A DNA stretch of 64,000 bases from Neoceratodus forsteri (GCA_016271365.2 CM057456.1:606427501-606491500); one strand, 5' to 3'. Numbered from the stretch's first letter, positions 22,096 through 33,610 are shown. The notes: generated by a model not told the origin, from the sequence alone. A program made the numbers and translations.

Positions 22096-23395
22096 TTAGC
22101 AAGCATCCTGTTCTTGTAAGTTTCAGGAGCAGCTAGAACACAGTGTGCACAGCTTTTGCAAAAGGCTCAAACATTTGCACTAAAGTAACCTCTGGAGCTT
22201 ACAATAGCTTTCTGCAATCGTCTCAAATTATAATTATATACATTTCAACAGTAAAGCTATATATTTTCTAAATAAAGAAGATTCTAACATCAGTTATTTT
22301 TCCATACAATGATTTGCACATATTTTTATATCGGCAGATATGCAAGGGAGGGCTGAGAGACAGTAAGGGGCCAAGAACTGTGAGATTGTCGGGGTGATCA
22401 AGTCTGAAGTCTCTCAGGAAAATTTGGTTGCTCAACCAGACAAAGGGGAGACAGAAAAGGACAGATCCTTGCAATTTAAACACTTTCTCTAACAATTGAG
22501 ACAGGGTACTATTCCACTCTGTCACACAGTGCTATGACCATAAGTCCACATGACACATGAGTAATAATTTGACATACTATTTATATTTAGAAACAACAGA
22601 GTTCTTTGTCTTATGCACAAGCAGTTTGCCTTAGTTTTTATTTGCTGTACCAGACAGACAAATCATTTACTGAAAAAAAATATCCTTCTTTGAATGTTCA
22701 TGTTTAATCTACATTAAATGACTGCAACCTATCTGTCTGGAAAGTCCTTATTAAGAATATAATTAAACCCATGGTATATGCTCATGTAAATATTAACTAA
22801 GAAGTTATCCAATTAGGTGAACTTCATTAATTACATGCACTGCCAAATCTGGAGACACTACACTACACTAGACCCTTTCCTTTAGAAATAAAGGACTGTT
22901 GTATATTTACACTGCTACCCACATGAGGTAATAATGATTTATTTACAAAGCCTTCCTTATGTTTAACCAATTAATCTTCCCTCACTAAGCACATAATCCA
23001 GACAATTTGGTATAACTGATAGATAAAGTGCTGATCAAAGCAAAGAGCAATGGTGTTAACACAAAAGAACGGTGCTGCTGTTACTGATAACGTCAAACAT
23101 CGGAGAATGAGAGCTCAATTTGGAAACCAGTATAGGGTCAGAGGAGCATAAGGCATTCCATAATAGAGCCACATCTTCATTCTTCTGCTAACACACTCAG
23201 CTGAACTGTATTACTAAAGGAAAATCAGGGCCAGAAAAGCAGATTGATTGCAGCTCAATCTTCTCCCCATATGGGAACTCACTTGCAGGTTTGTTTTCAG
23301 AAAGTCAAACACTTTCCAGATGAAGATGCCAAATTACCTTCTAGTATGTGCTTTTCTTTTGATATAACCTACGCTGGTAATCCTAGCCACCTTCA

Positions 23396-23396
<1 letters not shown>
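22096..23396. other. No recognised feature
   Basis: AT-rich spacer. No frame over 90 codons shows a known domain and no repeat structure stood out. Confidence 0.4.

Positions 23397-23442
<46 letters not shown>
23397..23442. repeat. (CA)n microsatellite
   Basis: About 22 uninterrupted CA units, ending in CGCACTC. The purity suggests it is still prone to length change. Confidence 0.95.
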
Positions 23443-23446
<4 letters not shown>

Positions 23447-23609
23447 TCAATCTCCCATCACACAAAAATATTTTAATAGCCAAAAGAAACTCTCTGTCCA
23501 CTACTCTCCCATCTGCCAGGTAAACCCCTTTCCAAAAAAACCTCCCAAAACCAGTTCCAACACTGTGCTCTTCTTGGAAAGTAAAAAGGAATATTACCTA
23601 CAGTAACTA

Positions 23610-23760
23610 TTGATCTTCTTGAGGATCTTCTCCATAGAGCCACATTCTCTGAAGTCAGACGTTGAGGCACTAGGACCCCATGGGAACCAGAACTTTTGGT
23701 GCCATCAACACCTGTGGGTGCTGGGTCAGTGGCCGTACCCACAAGAACTTCAGGCAGGAG
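23610..23760 (+). repeat. Terminal-repeat-like segment shared with the DIRS element
   Basis: CATAGAGCCACATTC followed by ACTAGGACCCCATGGGAA also occurs, inverted, at 55350-55410, at the 5' end of the DIRS element on the minus strand. Both copies lead into sequence with TATA boxes, which suggests the outer part of a DIRS-type terminal repeat. No recombinase or RT frame follows here. Confidence 0.5.
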
Positions 23761-23967
23761 TCCCGTTGAACTTTTCAGTCGTCAGCAGTTGCCACAAGTA
23801 GAATTGGCAGCAGGGGCCATGGGGGTATTCGTTGATGGTCGCAGCCGAAAATGCTCAGTCAGTGGCCGTTGCTGCAAGAAGAATCGGTGGCAGAAGCTGC
23901 AGGGGTATTCAGTCAGTGGCCATTGCCACAAATCAGCTGTGCTTGGCTGGGCTCCCTGCTGAAGGGA

Positions 23968-24020
23968 AGCCAATCAGGGCACAAGGTGCCATCATTTAAA
24001 ACTCGGTTCTGCTATAAAAG
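23968..24020 (+). promoter_or_regulatory. CCAAT/TATA unit 1
   Basis: CCAAT box AGCCAATC at 23968 and TATAAAAG at 24013. The inverted flanks of the TATA box are imperfect (GTTCTGC/GTGCAGC). Confidence 0.6.
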
Positions 24021-24078
24021 TGCAGCCACTACTGAACTACTGCTGTTGAAGAGGAGCCTGAAGTTGATGCTGAAGGGG

Positions 24079-24131
24079 AGCCAATCAGGGTGCAAAGCAC
24101 CAACATTTAAAACTTGGCTCTGCTATAAAAG
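24079..24131 (+). promoter_or_regulatory. CCAAT/TATA unit 2
   Basis: AGCCAATC at 24079 and TATAAAAG at 24124, with GCTCTGC before and GCGGAGC after the TATA box. Confidence 0.65.
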
Positions 24132-24405
24132 CGGAGCCGCTACTGAACTAGGACTATGCTGGGTCTGTAGCTGTTGCCACAGAAACTTCGGGCAGGAGCC
24201 CCATTGAACTTTTCAGTCAGCAACAGTTGCCACAAGAAGAATTGATGGCAGGAGTCATGAGGGCATTTGTTGGTGGCCATGGCTGCAAGTGTTCAGTTGG
24301 CGGCCACTGCCACAGGGAGAACTGGTTGCAGGAGCTGTGAGCATGTTCAGTCAGTGGCCATGGCTGCAAATCAGCTGTGCTTGGCTGGGCTCCCTGCTGA
24401 AGTGG

Positions 24406-24458
24406 AGACAATCAGGGTGCAAGGCACCAACATTTGAAACTCAGCTCCGCTATAAAAG
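24406..24458 (+). promoter_or_regulatory. CCAAT/TATA unit 3
   Basis: AGACAATC (one base off CCAAT) at 24406 and TATAAAAG at 24451. Here the flanks GCTCCGC and GCGGAGC are perfectly complementary. Confidence 0.6.
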
Positions 24459-24732
24459 CGGAGCCACTACTGAACTAGGACTACACTGGGTTAGCGGCTG
24501 TAACCACAGGAACTTTGGGCAGGAGCCCTGGTGGACTTTTCAGTTAGCGGCAGTTGCTGTAAGAAGAATCAGTGGCAGGAGCCATGGGGGCATTCTTTGA
24601 TGGCTGTAGTCGCAAATGTTCAGTCGGTGGCCATTGCCGCAAGAAGAATCGGTGGCAGGAGCCACTGGGGAGTTCAGTCAGCAGCCATTGCCACACATCA
24701 GCTGTGCTTCACTTGGCTCCCTGCTGAAGGGG

Positions 24733-24785
24733 AGCCAATCAGAGTGCAGGGCACCAACATTTAAAACTTGGCTCTGCTATAACAG
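24733..24785 (+). promoter_or_regulatory. CCAAT/TATA unit 4
   Basis: AGCCAATC at 24733, but the TATA box has mutated to TATAACAG at 24778, so this unit is probably weak. Confidence 0.5.
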
Positions 24786-24984
24786 CGGAGCCACAACCAA
24801 ACTAGGATTGTGCTGGGTTGGCGGCTGTAGCCATAGGAACTTTGGGCAGGGGTCTCAGTGAACTTTTTCCTCCCACCCTCCCACCACCACCTCCGATGAT
24901 AGTTAAATACTCACTGGGCTCTTCCCCAAGGGTAGAAGCACCAGTAGGAGGCAGGTGGGGAGGTATTTCTATATAAGAAAAAAA

Positions 24985-25384
24985 AAGGGCTGACTGAACT
25001 GAAGATGTCGAATGGGAGACAAGGAGGGAAAGGGGAGACATGATTGAAACTTTTAAATACGTAAAGGGGCTCAATAAAGTGGGAGAAGAAGGTTTACTTA
25101 AGACGAAAGACGGGGTCAGAACTACAGGGCACAGTCTCAGACTGCAAGGAAAAAGATACAGGTGTAATATGAGAGGTGTTTCTTCATGGAGGGGTGGGAA
25201 CCCTGGAACAGACTACCAGATGGAGTGGTGGGGCTAAATCATTGGAAGAATTCAAGAGGGCATGGGACAAGCATATGGGGCTGAGTGTCGGGGAGGGTGG
25301 GGGCTGGCTGAAGGGGGAGAGGTGTAGGGGGAAAAAGGGCAGACTAGATGGGTTGGATGGTCCTTTTCTACCCTCAAGCTTCTA
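24985..25384 (+). mobile_element. CR1 LINE 3' end, 5'-truncated
   Basis: The fragment encodes the CR1 C-terminus ([15 protein letters not shown] at about 25038) and a long purine-rich 3' untranslated region. It ends CCCTCAAGCTTCTATG, the first octamer of a CR1 tail. The matching second part ATTCTATG appears at 28690, on the far side of the L2, so the L2 inserted into this CR1 tail. Confidence 0.8.
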
Positions 25385-25774
25385 TGGGCCTAAATTGCTG
25401 TATTATTAAAGTGTTATTTTTAGTGGTATTAATAGGTTTTAATGTGTTGGGTTGGTGAAAGCACAGTCAGGCGGTACTCCCCCTCAAGACTAAAGGATCT
25501 CCGACCTTTTGAATGTCCCGCACTCCCTTTAGAAGTGTATAGGAAATGGCGAATACTTGGCATTTCGAGACGTAGGAGTGGTGGGAAAAGGAGATCCTGG
25601 AACTCTTGGGGGGGATGGGAAAGGAGTGGGAGGATAGGAACAGTTAGAACCAGGAGGCGCCCTGGGGCAAAATGGATGCAGGAGCGTGGTCCGTCATATC
25701 TTGCATCCATACCCAAGGGCACTGACTTGATCAGGCAGGAAGCGGAGTCATCCTTGGAGTCTCGTCCCTTTCGG

Positions 25775-26790
25775 GCGGTGTTAAGCAATGCTAGGTCTAT
25801 TAGAAACTAGACTGCTTTAGTAGCAGATCTTGTTGTTTCTGTGGACTTAGCTTGCATCACCGAGACCTGGCTTGATGAAAATGCAGGCCCATTTTGGGAT
25901 CTGCATTTCCGGACGGGTTCTCGGTGATTCACCGCCCGTGAGTGGACCGTAGGGGCAGGGGAGTTGCAGTCTGTTTTAGACAGGAACTGGACCTCAGGGA
26001 GGAGCTGGTTGGATATACCAGCTCCTTTGAATGTATTGTGGGTGCAGGTGCAGGATTCAGGATACTCCTCATTTATCGTCCACCAGGCGATGGGAGAGAA
26101 TTCCTGAGGGAGGTGGCGGATTTCATCGCCGAGAGGGTTTTGGAATTCCCCCGATGGATAATTCTGGGGGATTTCAATGCCTGGGTCAACGATGAATTTG
26201 CACTTTTTGGACAAAACCTCCTCCAATTGATTGATTCATTGGGCCTGACATGGGTTATTACCACTGCAACCCACCAGGGGGGACATTCATTGGACCTGAT
26301 ATTCCATCTGGGGATGGAAATCTCTGATGTAGAGGTGGAACCCATCGGTTGGTCTGACCATCATGCCCTGAGGTTCAGTTTCATGGCCCCCCGGAAGAGG
26401 CCTGCCCCTAAAGAGATAGTACAGTTCCGTCCTTTGAGAGGAGTTACCTCAGAAGGCCTAATGACGGAGCTGGACTTCTCGGGTTTTCCAATGGATAGCA
26501 TGAATCCAGGGTCTTTAGTCCTGGCCTATAATATGGCAGTTGTGGGGGCCCTGGATGTCATTTCTCCTTTCCGTGTTCGCCCCTGTACTCTTCACCCTGA
26601 GTCCCCGTGGTTTACTGTGGAGATCCATGGGTTGAAGAGACAGGGCCGAAGATTGGAGAGACGCTGGCGGAAGACTCACCTGGAAGTTGACAGGCTTAGA
26701 CTGCTAGATTGTTATAAAATCTACCAGTTAGCAATCTCCCATAAGAAGGCAGAGTTTCTGTCCAGGGAGATTGCTACAGCAAGGGAATAG
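25775..26790 (+). pseudogene. L2 endonuclease and linker
   Basis: The endonuclease begins at SNARSIRN (about 25782), meets an in-frame stop, and continues as VADLV, LACITETWLDE, then shifts frame into the 282-codon frame at 25942-26790. That frame holds the catalytic blocks: LLIYRPPG at residues 44-51, GDFNAWVND at about 75-83, HSLDLIF at about 114-120 and GWSDHHALRF at about 138-147. Metal-binding Asp and catalytic His residues are present. The enzyme would nick chromosomal DNA to start target-primed reverse transcription. It cannot be made as one protein here because of the stop and the frameshift. Confidence 0.85.
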
Positions 26791-27975
26791 ACCGGCCCAG
26801 CTCTTCCGGACTGTGGACAGACTGTTCAATCCAGTCTGTCTTCATGCCGGTCGAGCATTATCACAGTTACAGTGTGAGGAGTTTGCGACGTTCTTTGCTG
26901 ATAAGGTGTCTGCTATCAGAGATGAGATCAGCCAGGGCCTCCCCATTGAGTCTTGCAGTGACCAATCGAGGGACACAAGTACCCATTTGACCTGGTCCAC
27001 GTTCAGTCAACTGGTAGTTATGGATATAGTGAGAATCGTCCAGACTCTGCGCGCCCAACTTTCTGTGGGCTGGATCTGGGCCCTACATGCCTACTTGTGG
27101 GGTGTGTAGAGGTTATCGGCCCGATCCTTACTGGGATAGTAGTGGCATCATTGGAGAGAGGGATCTTTCCTGATCCTTTGAAGGAGGCAATAGTACGTTC
27201 CCTTCTGAAAAAGCCCTCCCTTGAATCCGACTGCCTAGAAAACTACAGACCAATCTCGAATCTTCCCGTTTTGGGGAAGATTATTGAGAAGGTGATCGCT
27301 TTGCAGCTGGAAGATTATTTAAACATCCACAATATCTATGACCCTCTCCAGTCTGGCTTCAGGAAACAGCACAATACTGAGACGGCTCTTGTTCGGGTAC
27401 TGAATGATCTCCTGATGGCAAGAGATCGGAGAACTCATTCTATCTTGGTTCTCCTTGATCTTTCAGCTGCATTTGACACTGTGGATCATGGGGTGCTGCT
27501 TGAACGCCTGTGGTCTCTCTGTGGACTAAGGGGGGTGGTCCACAGTTGGTTTAAATCTTTTCTGCAGGGTGGGACTCAGAGAGTAGTGTCGGGGATTTAT
27601 TCCTTGACCTCTCACTGTCTACACTGTGGAGTGCCACAGGGTTCAGTGTTGTCCCCCATGTTATTTGCAGTGTATATGCTTCCATTAGGGGACATCATAA
27701 GACATTTTGGTTTGAGTTTCCATTGCTATGCCGATGATTCTCAGCTTTATATGTCTTTTGTGCCCGAGCAGGAGTCTGAGTCAAGTACATTGTTTAACAA
27801 CTGCCTCCAGGAGATACAGAACTGGCTGAGTGCTAATTGGCTGAGGTTGAACCCGGGGAAAACAGAGGTATTGGTGGTGGAACCGGGGGGTAAGGATATC
27901 AAGTCCATGGGCAGGAAAACTCTCAGGTTTATTTCTGGGAGGAACCCCGCTCATGGCATCTGGTCAGGTGAGTAA
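26771..27975 (+). pseudogene. L2 reverse transcriptase
   Basis: Frame 26771-27109 carries the linker (QCEEFATFFADKV), and frame 27097-27975 carries the RT. In the 292-codon frame the fingers block NYRPISNLPVLGK is at about residue 49. QSGFRKQHNTETALVRV is at about 86-102, LVLLDLSAAFDTVDHG at about 117-132, CGVPQGSVLSP at about 177-187 and CYADDSQLY at about 210-218. These are RT domains 1-5 with both catalytic aspartates. It is inactivated only by the shifts that separate it from the endonuclease and the C-terminus. Confidence 0.9.
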
Positions 27976-28550
27976 CCTTGGTGTTATATTTGACGAGGGC
28001 TTGACCCTGAGGACACAGGTGTCAGCCATAGTCAAATCATCCTTTTTTTCATCTAAGGAATATAGCACGGGTGAAATACTTGATTCCATCAGAGGATCTT
28101 CCTATCCTGGTACACGCCTTTGTGTCAAATCGTCTTGATTATTGCAACGCCCTTTATCTAGGGCTGCAGGGAGTGGATATCCGTCGCTTATAGCTGGCAG
28201 CTAGGTTGTTGACTGGAAGCCTGAGGTCCAACCATATAACACCTGTGCTTCGCGAATTGCACTGGCTGCCTGTACAGTGGCGGATCACTTTCAAGGTCAT
28301 GTTGATGACCTATAAAGCCCTACACGGTTTGGGACCTCGCTACCTGAAAGAACTCCTGACTTCTTACTGTGCCTCCCACTCCCTCCGATCCTCTGGTGAG
28401 GGATTGCTGGAGATTCCCAGGGTAACCTTAAAAACATCTGGTGGAAGAACATTTGCCTTTATGGCCCCTACTCTGTGGAATTTCTACCTGCCAGATATGC
28501 ATTGCCTGATCAGGAGAGCTTTAAAAAGCTTTAAAGACCTTCCTTTTTAA
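27953..28550 (+). pseudogene. L2 C-terminal domain
   Basis: Frame 27953-28138 has LGVIFDEGLTLRTQV, followed by a shifted RLDYCNALYLGLQG. Frame 28206-28550 contains LRELHWLPVQWRITFKV, YKALHGLGPRYL, LRSSGEGLLEIPR and a final ALKSFKDLPF stop. These blocks follow RT in L2 and related LINEs and probably bind element RNA. Frame changes at about 27955 and 28137 break continuity. Confidence 0.85.
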
Positions 28551-28702
28551 CCAAGCATTTTTTTAGTGATTTAAATTATATTGGATTGTTTTTTGAATTT
28601 GATGTTGTTTATAGTTGTGGTTTCGATTTGTATGACTGATATTGTAAAGGCACCTTAAAGAAATAAATATTTACTTACTTACTTACTATGATTCTATGTA
28701 GA

Positions 28703-28933
28703 ATGTATGGACCTTGTTAATGATTGTGGGCTCTACAGGGTGGGCCTAAATTCAAATACAGCAAGTAGGGAGCTGAGGGGTATTCTCTAAAAATACTAGA
28801 TACGATTGTATGAAAACTTAAGTACTGAATTTAAAATGCATAGACCTTGTTAAAGAGTGTGGACTCTCCAGGGTGGGTCAAATGTGTGGATCTTGTTAAT
28901 GAGTGTGGGCTCTATAGGGTGGGCCTAAATTGC
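28703..28933 (+). repeat. Three copies of a ~47-bp motif
   Basis: The motif GGACCTTGTTAATGAGTGTG, then GGCTCTACAGGGTGGGCCTA, occurs at about 28703-28752, 28836-28882 and 28883-28933. The last two are adjacent. They lie just before the CR1 at 29.0-33.7 kb and could be its repeated 5' leader, comparable in position to the leader repeats at 48155-48878. Confidence 0.65.
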
Positions 28934-29229
28934 TGTAGTTCCTGAACTGGTTTAATACAGTTGATTTTGTGATTTGGGATAGGCCTGACCCAGCCTCCCC
29001 CATCCCTACCTCCCCAAGATCATCCACCTTTCTAGGGGAGGTGCTGGGTCAGAATTGGTTGTCAGTACAACCTGGTGCAGCCTCGGGACTGACTGATCAT
29101 ACCTGACCATTTCAAAGGGAGGAAAGGGGAAGAGAATAACATGATTATCCCTAGTAAAGGGGAATATCCCAGGGGTTGGGCAGGCAATTTGAAGCGGGAA
29201 CAAGCCAGAGGTTTGATAGGGATTCAGGT

Positions 29230-30650
29230 AGGGACATGGGGAGGGTAGCAGGCTGCAGCAACTGTGGGGCAGCTATCTTCTTAGGGATCGCATGGAGAGC
29301 AGGGGGTTGCTTGTTGTGCTGGCAACTTGAGCAGCTCAGGGAAGAGATTAGGTGGTTAAGGGCAGAGATAAGGAGAGGGAATGGGACTGATTGGTGGAAC
29401 AATCCAGGACTGAGGGCACATGGGTGTGCCCCATAAGATTGCAGGCAACCCAGGGAAAGGAGGGAGGGGGGAAGGGGTAAATGGATCAAAATTGCCACTT
29501 CAGGAACCATTGGGTACAGATGAAGGGAGTGAAGGAGGATAGGGAACAGGGGCAGGAATGGCCCCAGAGCAGATAGAAAATGCAGGCCTCTCGACAGCAT
29601 GCCAGGAAGAGTTCAGAGCAGGAAGGAGGTGTCAAGCAATAGGTTCTCAGTGCTGGCTACACTAGAGAAGATGAAGTGGGGGATCTCATAGACAAGGCTG
29701 GTGAAAAAGAGATTACTAACAACCCAGAGGGCATTGGTAGGGTGGCTGATGGGGGAAGGGCTTTGATGTGTAAGGATAAGGGGGTGGGGAATTTTAGACT
29801 GGACAGGGGAACAGTAGCTAAGGAGAGGAGGGGAGCAAGGGTGTTTTGTGGTGAGAGAGGAACAGGAGGGTCAAGGGGTTGAAGGTATGGTATGGGGACA
29901 GGTCGAGTAAGGGGGTTTGCGGAGAAGAGGGGGGGAGGTATGGAGAGATAAGGGTACGGATGCAGCAGGGGGGAGGCCTGATGGAGAGGGAAGGTAAAAT
30001 CAGAGGAAAAAGAGAGGGAGGGCAGGGCAGAAACTAGGGTGGAAGGGGGAACAACTGCGCTGGAGGAGGAGGAGTGGAGAATAAGGGGAAGGGATAATGG
30101 AAGGACAAGAAGAGTAGATCATGGAAATGCGGGTGGTATTCTAGTGCTGGGAGACTCAGTTCTGAAGGGGATCAGATAGGGAAGCAAGAGGGAGAAGCAT
30201 AGTCGCACATGGGTGAAGGCCAAGCCAGGCATGAGAGCAAAAAGGGTGGGTCAATCTGTTCTGAAGTATGCTAGGAGAGGTAGGGAGAAACCGCACATAG
30301 TTCTGCATTTGGGAACACAAGACCTGGTGAGAAATACAGTAGATGTAGTCCAAAGGAGGTTTGAGGAGCTGGGGCTGATTTTCTGAGGAGGCAGGAAGAT
30401 CAGTAACCTTCTCGGAGGTGCTTCCAGTACCCAAGGTGAGCACGGCAAGGACGCTGAAGATAGAGGAATTTAACACGTGGCTAGGAGAATGGTGTCAGTC
30501 CAAAGGGTATGGGCTGGTGGGGTATGGGGAAGAACCTGGGAAGGCAAGGATCTCTACACCAAGGACAGGCTACACTTAAGTGAGGAGGGAAGGAGAGTCT
30601 TGAAACAGAAAATGGGAGAATACTTAGCAAACAATGAGAATTTAAACTAG
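29230..30650 (+). pseudogene. CR1 ORF1: cysteine motif plus GDSL esterase-like domain
   Basis: At about 29245 a CSNCGAAIF...CLLCWQLEQLREEI arrangement gives two CxxC pairs followed by a heptad-like, probably coiled-coil stretch, as in CR1 ORF1. At 30145-30650 different frames encode VLGDSVLKGIR (block I, catalytic Ser context), HLGTQDLV (block III-like; the usual N is Q) and DRLHLSEEG (block V, Asp/His). These are the landmarks of the SGNH/GDSL esterase domain found in CR1 ORF1 proteins. The stretch between (29450-30140) is purine-rich and not reliably readable. Several stops interrupt it. Confidence 0.7.
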
Positions 30651-30849
30651 AAGAGGGGGGTGGCAAGTGGGCAGGAGTCAGGCAGGATCCACAGGTAGGA
30701 AAGCGAACAAGCTTACCCCCAATATCGGCAGCAAGGGACTTAGGGAGAGCCGAGGTCAAAAGGGGATGCTAGAAAGGGCGAGCGAGTAGGGAGAAGGGGA
30801 AAGGAAGCAGGGTGGAGGGTAGTGACCTTGAATGCTAGTCTAGGAAACA

Positions 30850-31740
30850 AAACAGCAGAATTACAGGCTGTCATGGCAGATGGGGAGATGGACATGGTGA
30901 CCATCACCAAGACATAGGCCACCTATTACCATGACTGGGACCTGGCAGTACCAGTGTATAGGATATTTCAGAGGGACAGGGTAAAAGGGAAAGGGGATGT
31001 GGCACTGTATGTGAGGAAAGGACTGAAGTGTGTCAAGGATGAAGGGAAGGAGGGCAACATAATGTCACTATGGGTGCAGCTCCAGGACTCCAAAAATAGG
31101 ACACTCAGGATGGGAGTGGTGTACATGCCACCCTCCCAGACTAAGTAGTTAGACAGAAAACTAGCTGGACAGATCAGAAGGACCTGCGGAAGGGGCAGCA
31201 CAGTGATTGTCGGGGACTTCAACCTGCCTGGAGTGGATTGGGGTACCCCAGCCACCAAGAATAGGAGGAAGCAGGTACTTCTGGAAGCCTTCCATGACAG
31301 CTTCCTATTGCAGATGGTCAATGAACCAGCCAGGTTAAGGAACACCCTTGACCTCGTGCTGGCAAATGGTGAGTTTGTGAGGGAGCTGAGAGTGGAGGAA
31401 CCGCTGTCGGGGAGTGACACCACTTGGTGTGGATCACAATAAACACAGGGAAAGAGGGAGTAAGAATGGGCACAAGGGTGTTAGACTTCAGAAGGGCCAA
31501 CATCGGGAGGATGAGGGAAAAAGTACAGGGGTATCTGTCCAGAATCCAACCAAATATGGACACTAACCAGAAGTGGGAGGTCATTAAACTGAGTATTGAG
31601 GAGGCAACCGCAACATGCATAAGTGTCCTGATTAAGTGGGCTAGGACCAAGAAGATTAGCTGGGTGAGCAGGGGGGTCATTGAAAAAGTAAAGATGAAAA
31701 GACCACCTTTAGAAGGTACAAAAAAAAGCAGGTAGAGGAG
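30850..31740 (+). pseudogene. CR1 endonuclease and linker
   Basis: Landmarks in order are ITKT (the ITET block, mutated; about 30902), YHDWDLAVP, VALYVRKGL, MGVVYMPPSQ (about 31113), VGDFNLPGVDWG (about 31209), LDLVLANG (about 31351) and LSGSD (the SDH block, His lost). The linker VLDFRRANIGRMRE is at about 31480. A stop at 30916 splits the frame. Loss of the SDH histidine and of the ITET glutamate would disable DNA nicking. Confidence 0.8.
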
Positions 31741-31929
31741 AGGAGAGGAGAGGAGAGAGAGAAATACCTGAACGAGTCGAGGGAGGTGACAAAGGCACTG
31801 CAGTCAGGGCAGCAAAGGCGTCCAGGGAACTCAGGCTAGCACAGGGCATCAAAGAGGGGGACAAGGACTTCTTCAGGCACATCAGGGAGAAAAGTAGTTG
31901 TAAGGATCAAATAGTAAGGATTACGAGGG

Positions 31930-33610
31930 ATGGGAGTGGGTGGAAATGGGGCAGAACAGGCAGAAGCATTAAATGAGTACTTCTGCTCAGTATTTACTAA
32001 AGAGAAAGGGGGGGCTGTACCGAAGGGGGAAGGTAGGGTGAGCATGGGGGGGGGAGGAGGTGACAGATGGGGAAATCCTAGTGGGCAGGGTACTAGAGTG
32101 CTTGAGAGCACTGAGGGTGGATAAGGCACCTGGGTCAGATGGCATGCACCTCAGAGTGCTAAGGGAGCTGGCAGAAATCCTGTCAAAGCTCTTGGCAGAC
32201 CTGTTCAATGCCTTCCTGGACTTGGGGAGTGTACCTCAGGACTGGAGGATCATGCACGTGGTACCCCTCCACAAAAGTGGCCCCAAGGATGAGCCAGGAA
32301 ACTACAGACCAGTAAGCCTCACATCCATTGTGGGAAAGCTGATGGAGACAGTCCTGAAGGAGAGGCTGGTTTCCCTCCTAGAGGCTAATGGGCTGCAGGA
32401 CAGCAGACAGCATGGGTTTGTCTCTGACAGATCCTGTCAGACCAACCTGGTGGAGTACTATGACTGGGTAACCAGGCAGCTAGACAAGGGCCATACAGTA
32501 GATGTGCTGTACTTGGACTTTAGTAAGGCATTTAATTTGGTGCCACATGGGAGGTGAGGAAGTAAGCTGGAAGACACGGGGGTGGGGGTGAAGATGGTAG
32601 GATGAGTAGTGAACTGGCTGCAAGGGAGACAGTAGAGGGTGGTGGTGGGAGAGGAGCTCTCATCGCCCAGGGCAGTGACAAGCTGGGTCCCACAGGTCTC
32701 TGTACTGGGGCCAGTGTTGTTTGGGATCTTCCTAGCAGACATCTCAATAGGCATCAAGAGCAAGATCAGTCTGTTTGCAGATGACACCAAGGTGGGAGCA
32801 GTAGTGGATGACTTAGGAGGATGGCAGGGGTTGCAGGATGATCTGGCAAAATAGAAGGCCTGGTTGGACACTTGGCAGCTGGAGTTCAATGCCAAGAAAT
32901 GCAAGGTGCTACATTTCAGCACAAAAACCCCAAAGAGGAGCTATTAGCTGAGGGAGTGCAACTAGCCAGGATGGAGGAGGAGAAGGATCTGGGGGTGATG
33001 ATAATGGGAGCAATGAACAACTCAGCACAGTGTAGAAAGGCAGCTGCAAAGGCTAACAGAATGCTGGGTTGTATTGCCAGAGACATATCCTCCAGGAGGG
33101 GGGAGGTGATCCTTTTGCTATACAGGTTACTGGTTAGACCACACCTGGAGTACTGCATACAGTTCTGGCGGCCATACCTGAAGAAGGACATTAGGTTACT
33201 GGACGTAGTGCAGCGCAGGGCAACAAAAATGATCCCAGGGCTAGAGGACTTACCCTAGGAGAGCAAGTTGAGGGAGCTGAACATGTACTCCCTGGAGGAG
33301 AGGAGGGATAGGGGGGACATGATTGAAACCTTCAAGAACATGAAGGGAATAAATAAGACAGACATGGGGGGCCTTTTTCAATTACAGAGGGGGGAGGGAA
33401 ACTCGAGGGCACGATCTGAGATTGGAGGGAGGAAGGTTCAGGAGGGAAATGAGGAGACACTTCCTTATGGAGAGGGTGGTGTCTGGTTGGAACGCATTAC
33501 CAGATGAAGTGGTATCCTGTAATACAGTGGGCTGCTTCAAAAAGGGATGGGACAGAGTAAGGGGAAGGGTCACTGGAGGGGGGAGGGAGTGGGCAGCTGT
33601 AGTATAAGGG
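31930..33610 (+). pseudogene. CR1 reverse transcriptase and C-terminal domain
   Basis: The main frame is 32060-32557: VDKAPGSDGMHLRVL at about residues 19-33, NYRPVSLTSIVGKLMET at about 83-99, QHGFVSDRSCQTNLVEYYD at about 118-136 and VLYLDFSKAFNLVPHG at about 149-164. After a shift, 32639-32854 gives VPQVSVLGPVLFGIFL and LFADDTKVG. Frame 32872-33258 has [28 protein letters not shown] and VQRRATKMI. 33268-33507 holds [20 protein letters not shown]. The catalytic FADD is intact; the VPQG block reads VPQV. Confidence 0.88.

Larger units (their letters stand above)
23800..24870 (+). repeat. Tandem array of promoter-like units (327-bp period)
   Basis: About three and a half tandem units repeat with a 327-base period; the first has a shortened 111-base spacing. 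Each unit holds AGCCAATCAG, then TTTAAAAC, then GCTCYGCTATAAAAGCGGAGC, then CTACTGAACTAGGA. From the CCAAT box to the TATA box is exactly 45 bases in all four copies. Inverted GCTCCGC/GCGGAGC flanks the TATA box. The rest of each unit consists of shorter repeats of a CAGTSAGTGGCCATTGCCAC-like motif. Such arrays are known as 5' leaders of retrotransposons. The parent element here is not identified; a DIRS-like terminus lies upstream. Confidence 0.8.
25385..28689 (+). mobile_element. L2-clade LINE, near full length, recent but inactive
   Basis: Leader, endonuclease, RT and C-terminal blocks appear in order. The element ends in repeated ACTT units, typical of L2 tails. The pentamer CTATG lies on both sides (25380-25384 and 28686-28690), consistent with a short target duplication in the CR1 tail. 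Few lesions are visible: a stop at 25808, a shift near 25915, and shifts near 26775, 27090, 27955 and 28135. The RT box FHCYADDSQLY is intact. This is the best preserved coding element in the window. Confidence 0.9.

Noticed and set aside
23851..24861. Repeated plus-strand frames in the promoter array as a repetitive protein
   Set aside because: The frames arise because the 327-base period is a multiple of three. They lack consistent starts and end at each TATA region.
25807..26226. Long antisense frame opposite the L2 endonuclease
   Set aside because: It is a shadow of the well-supported plus-strand endonuclease and carries no motif.
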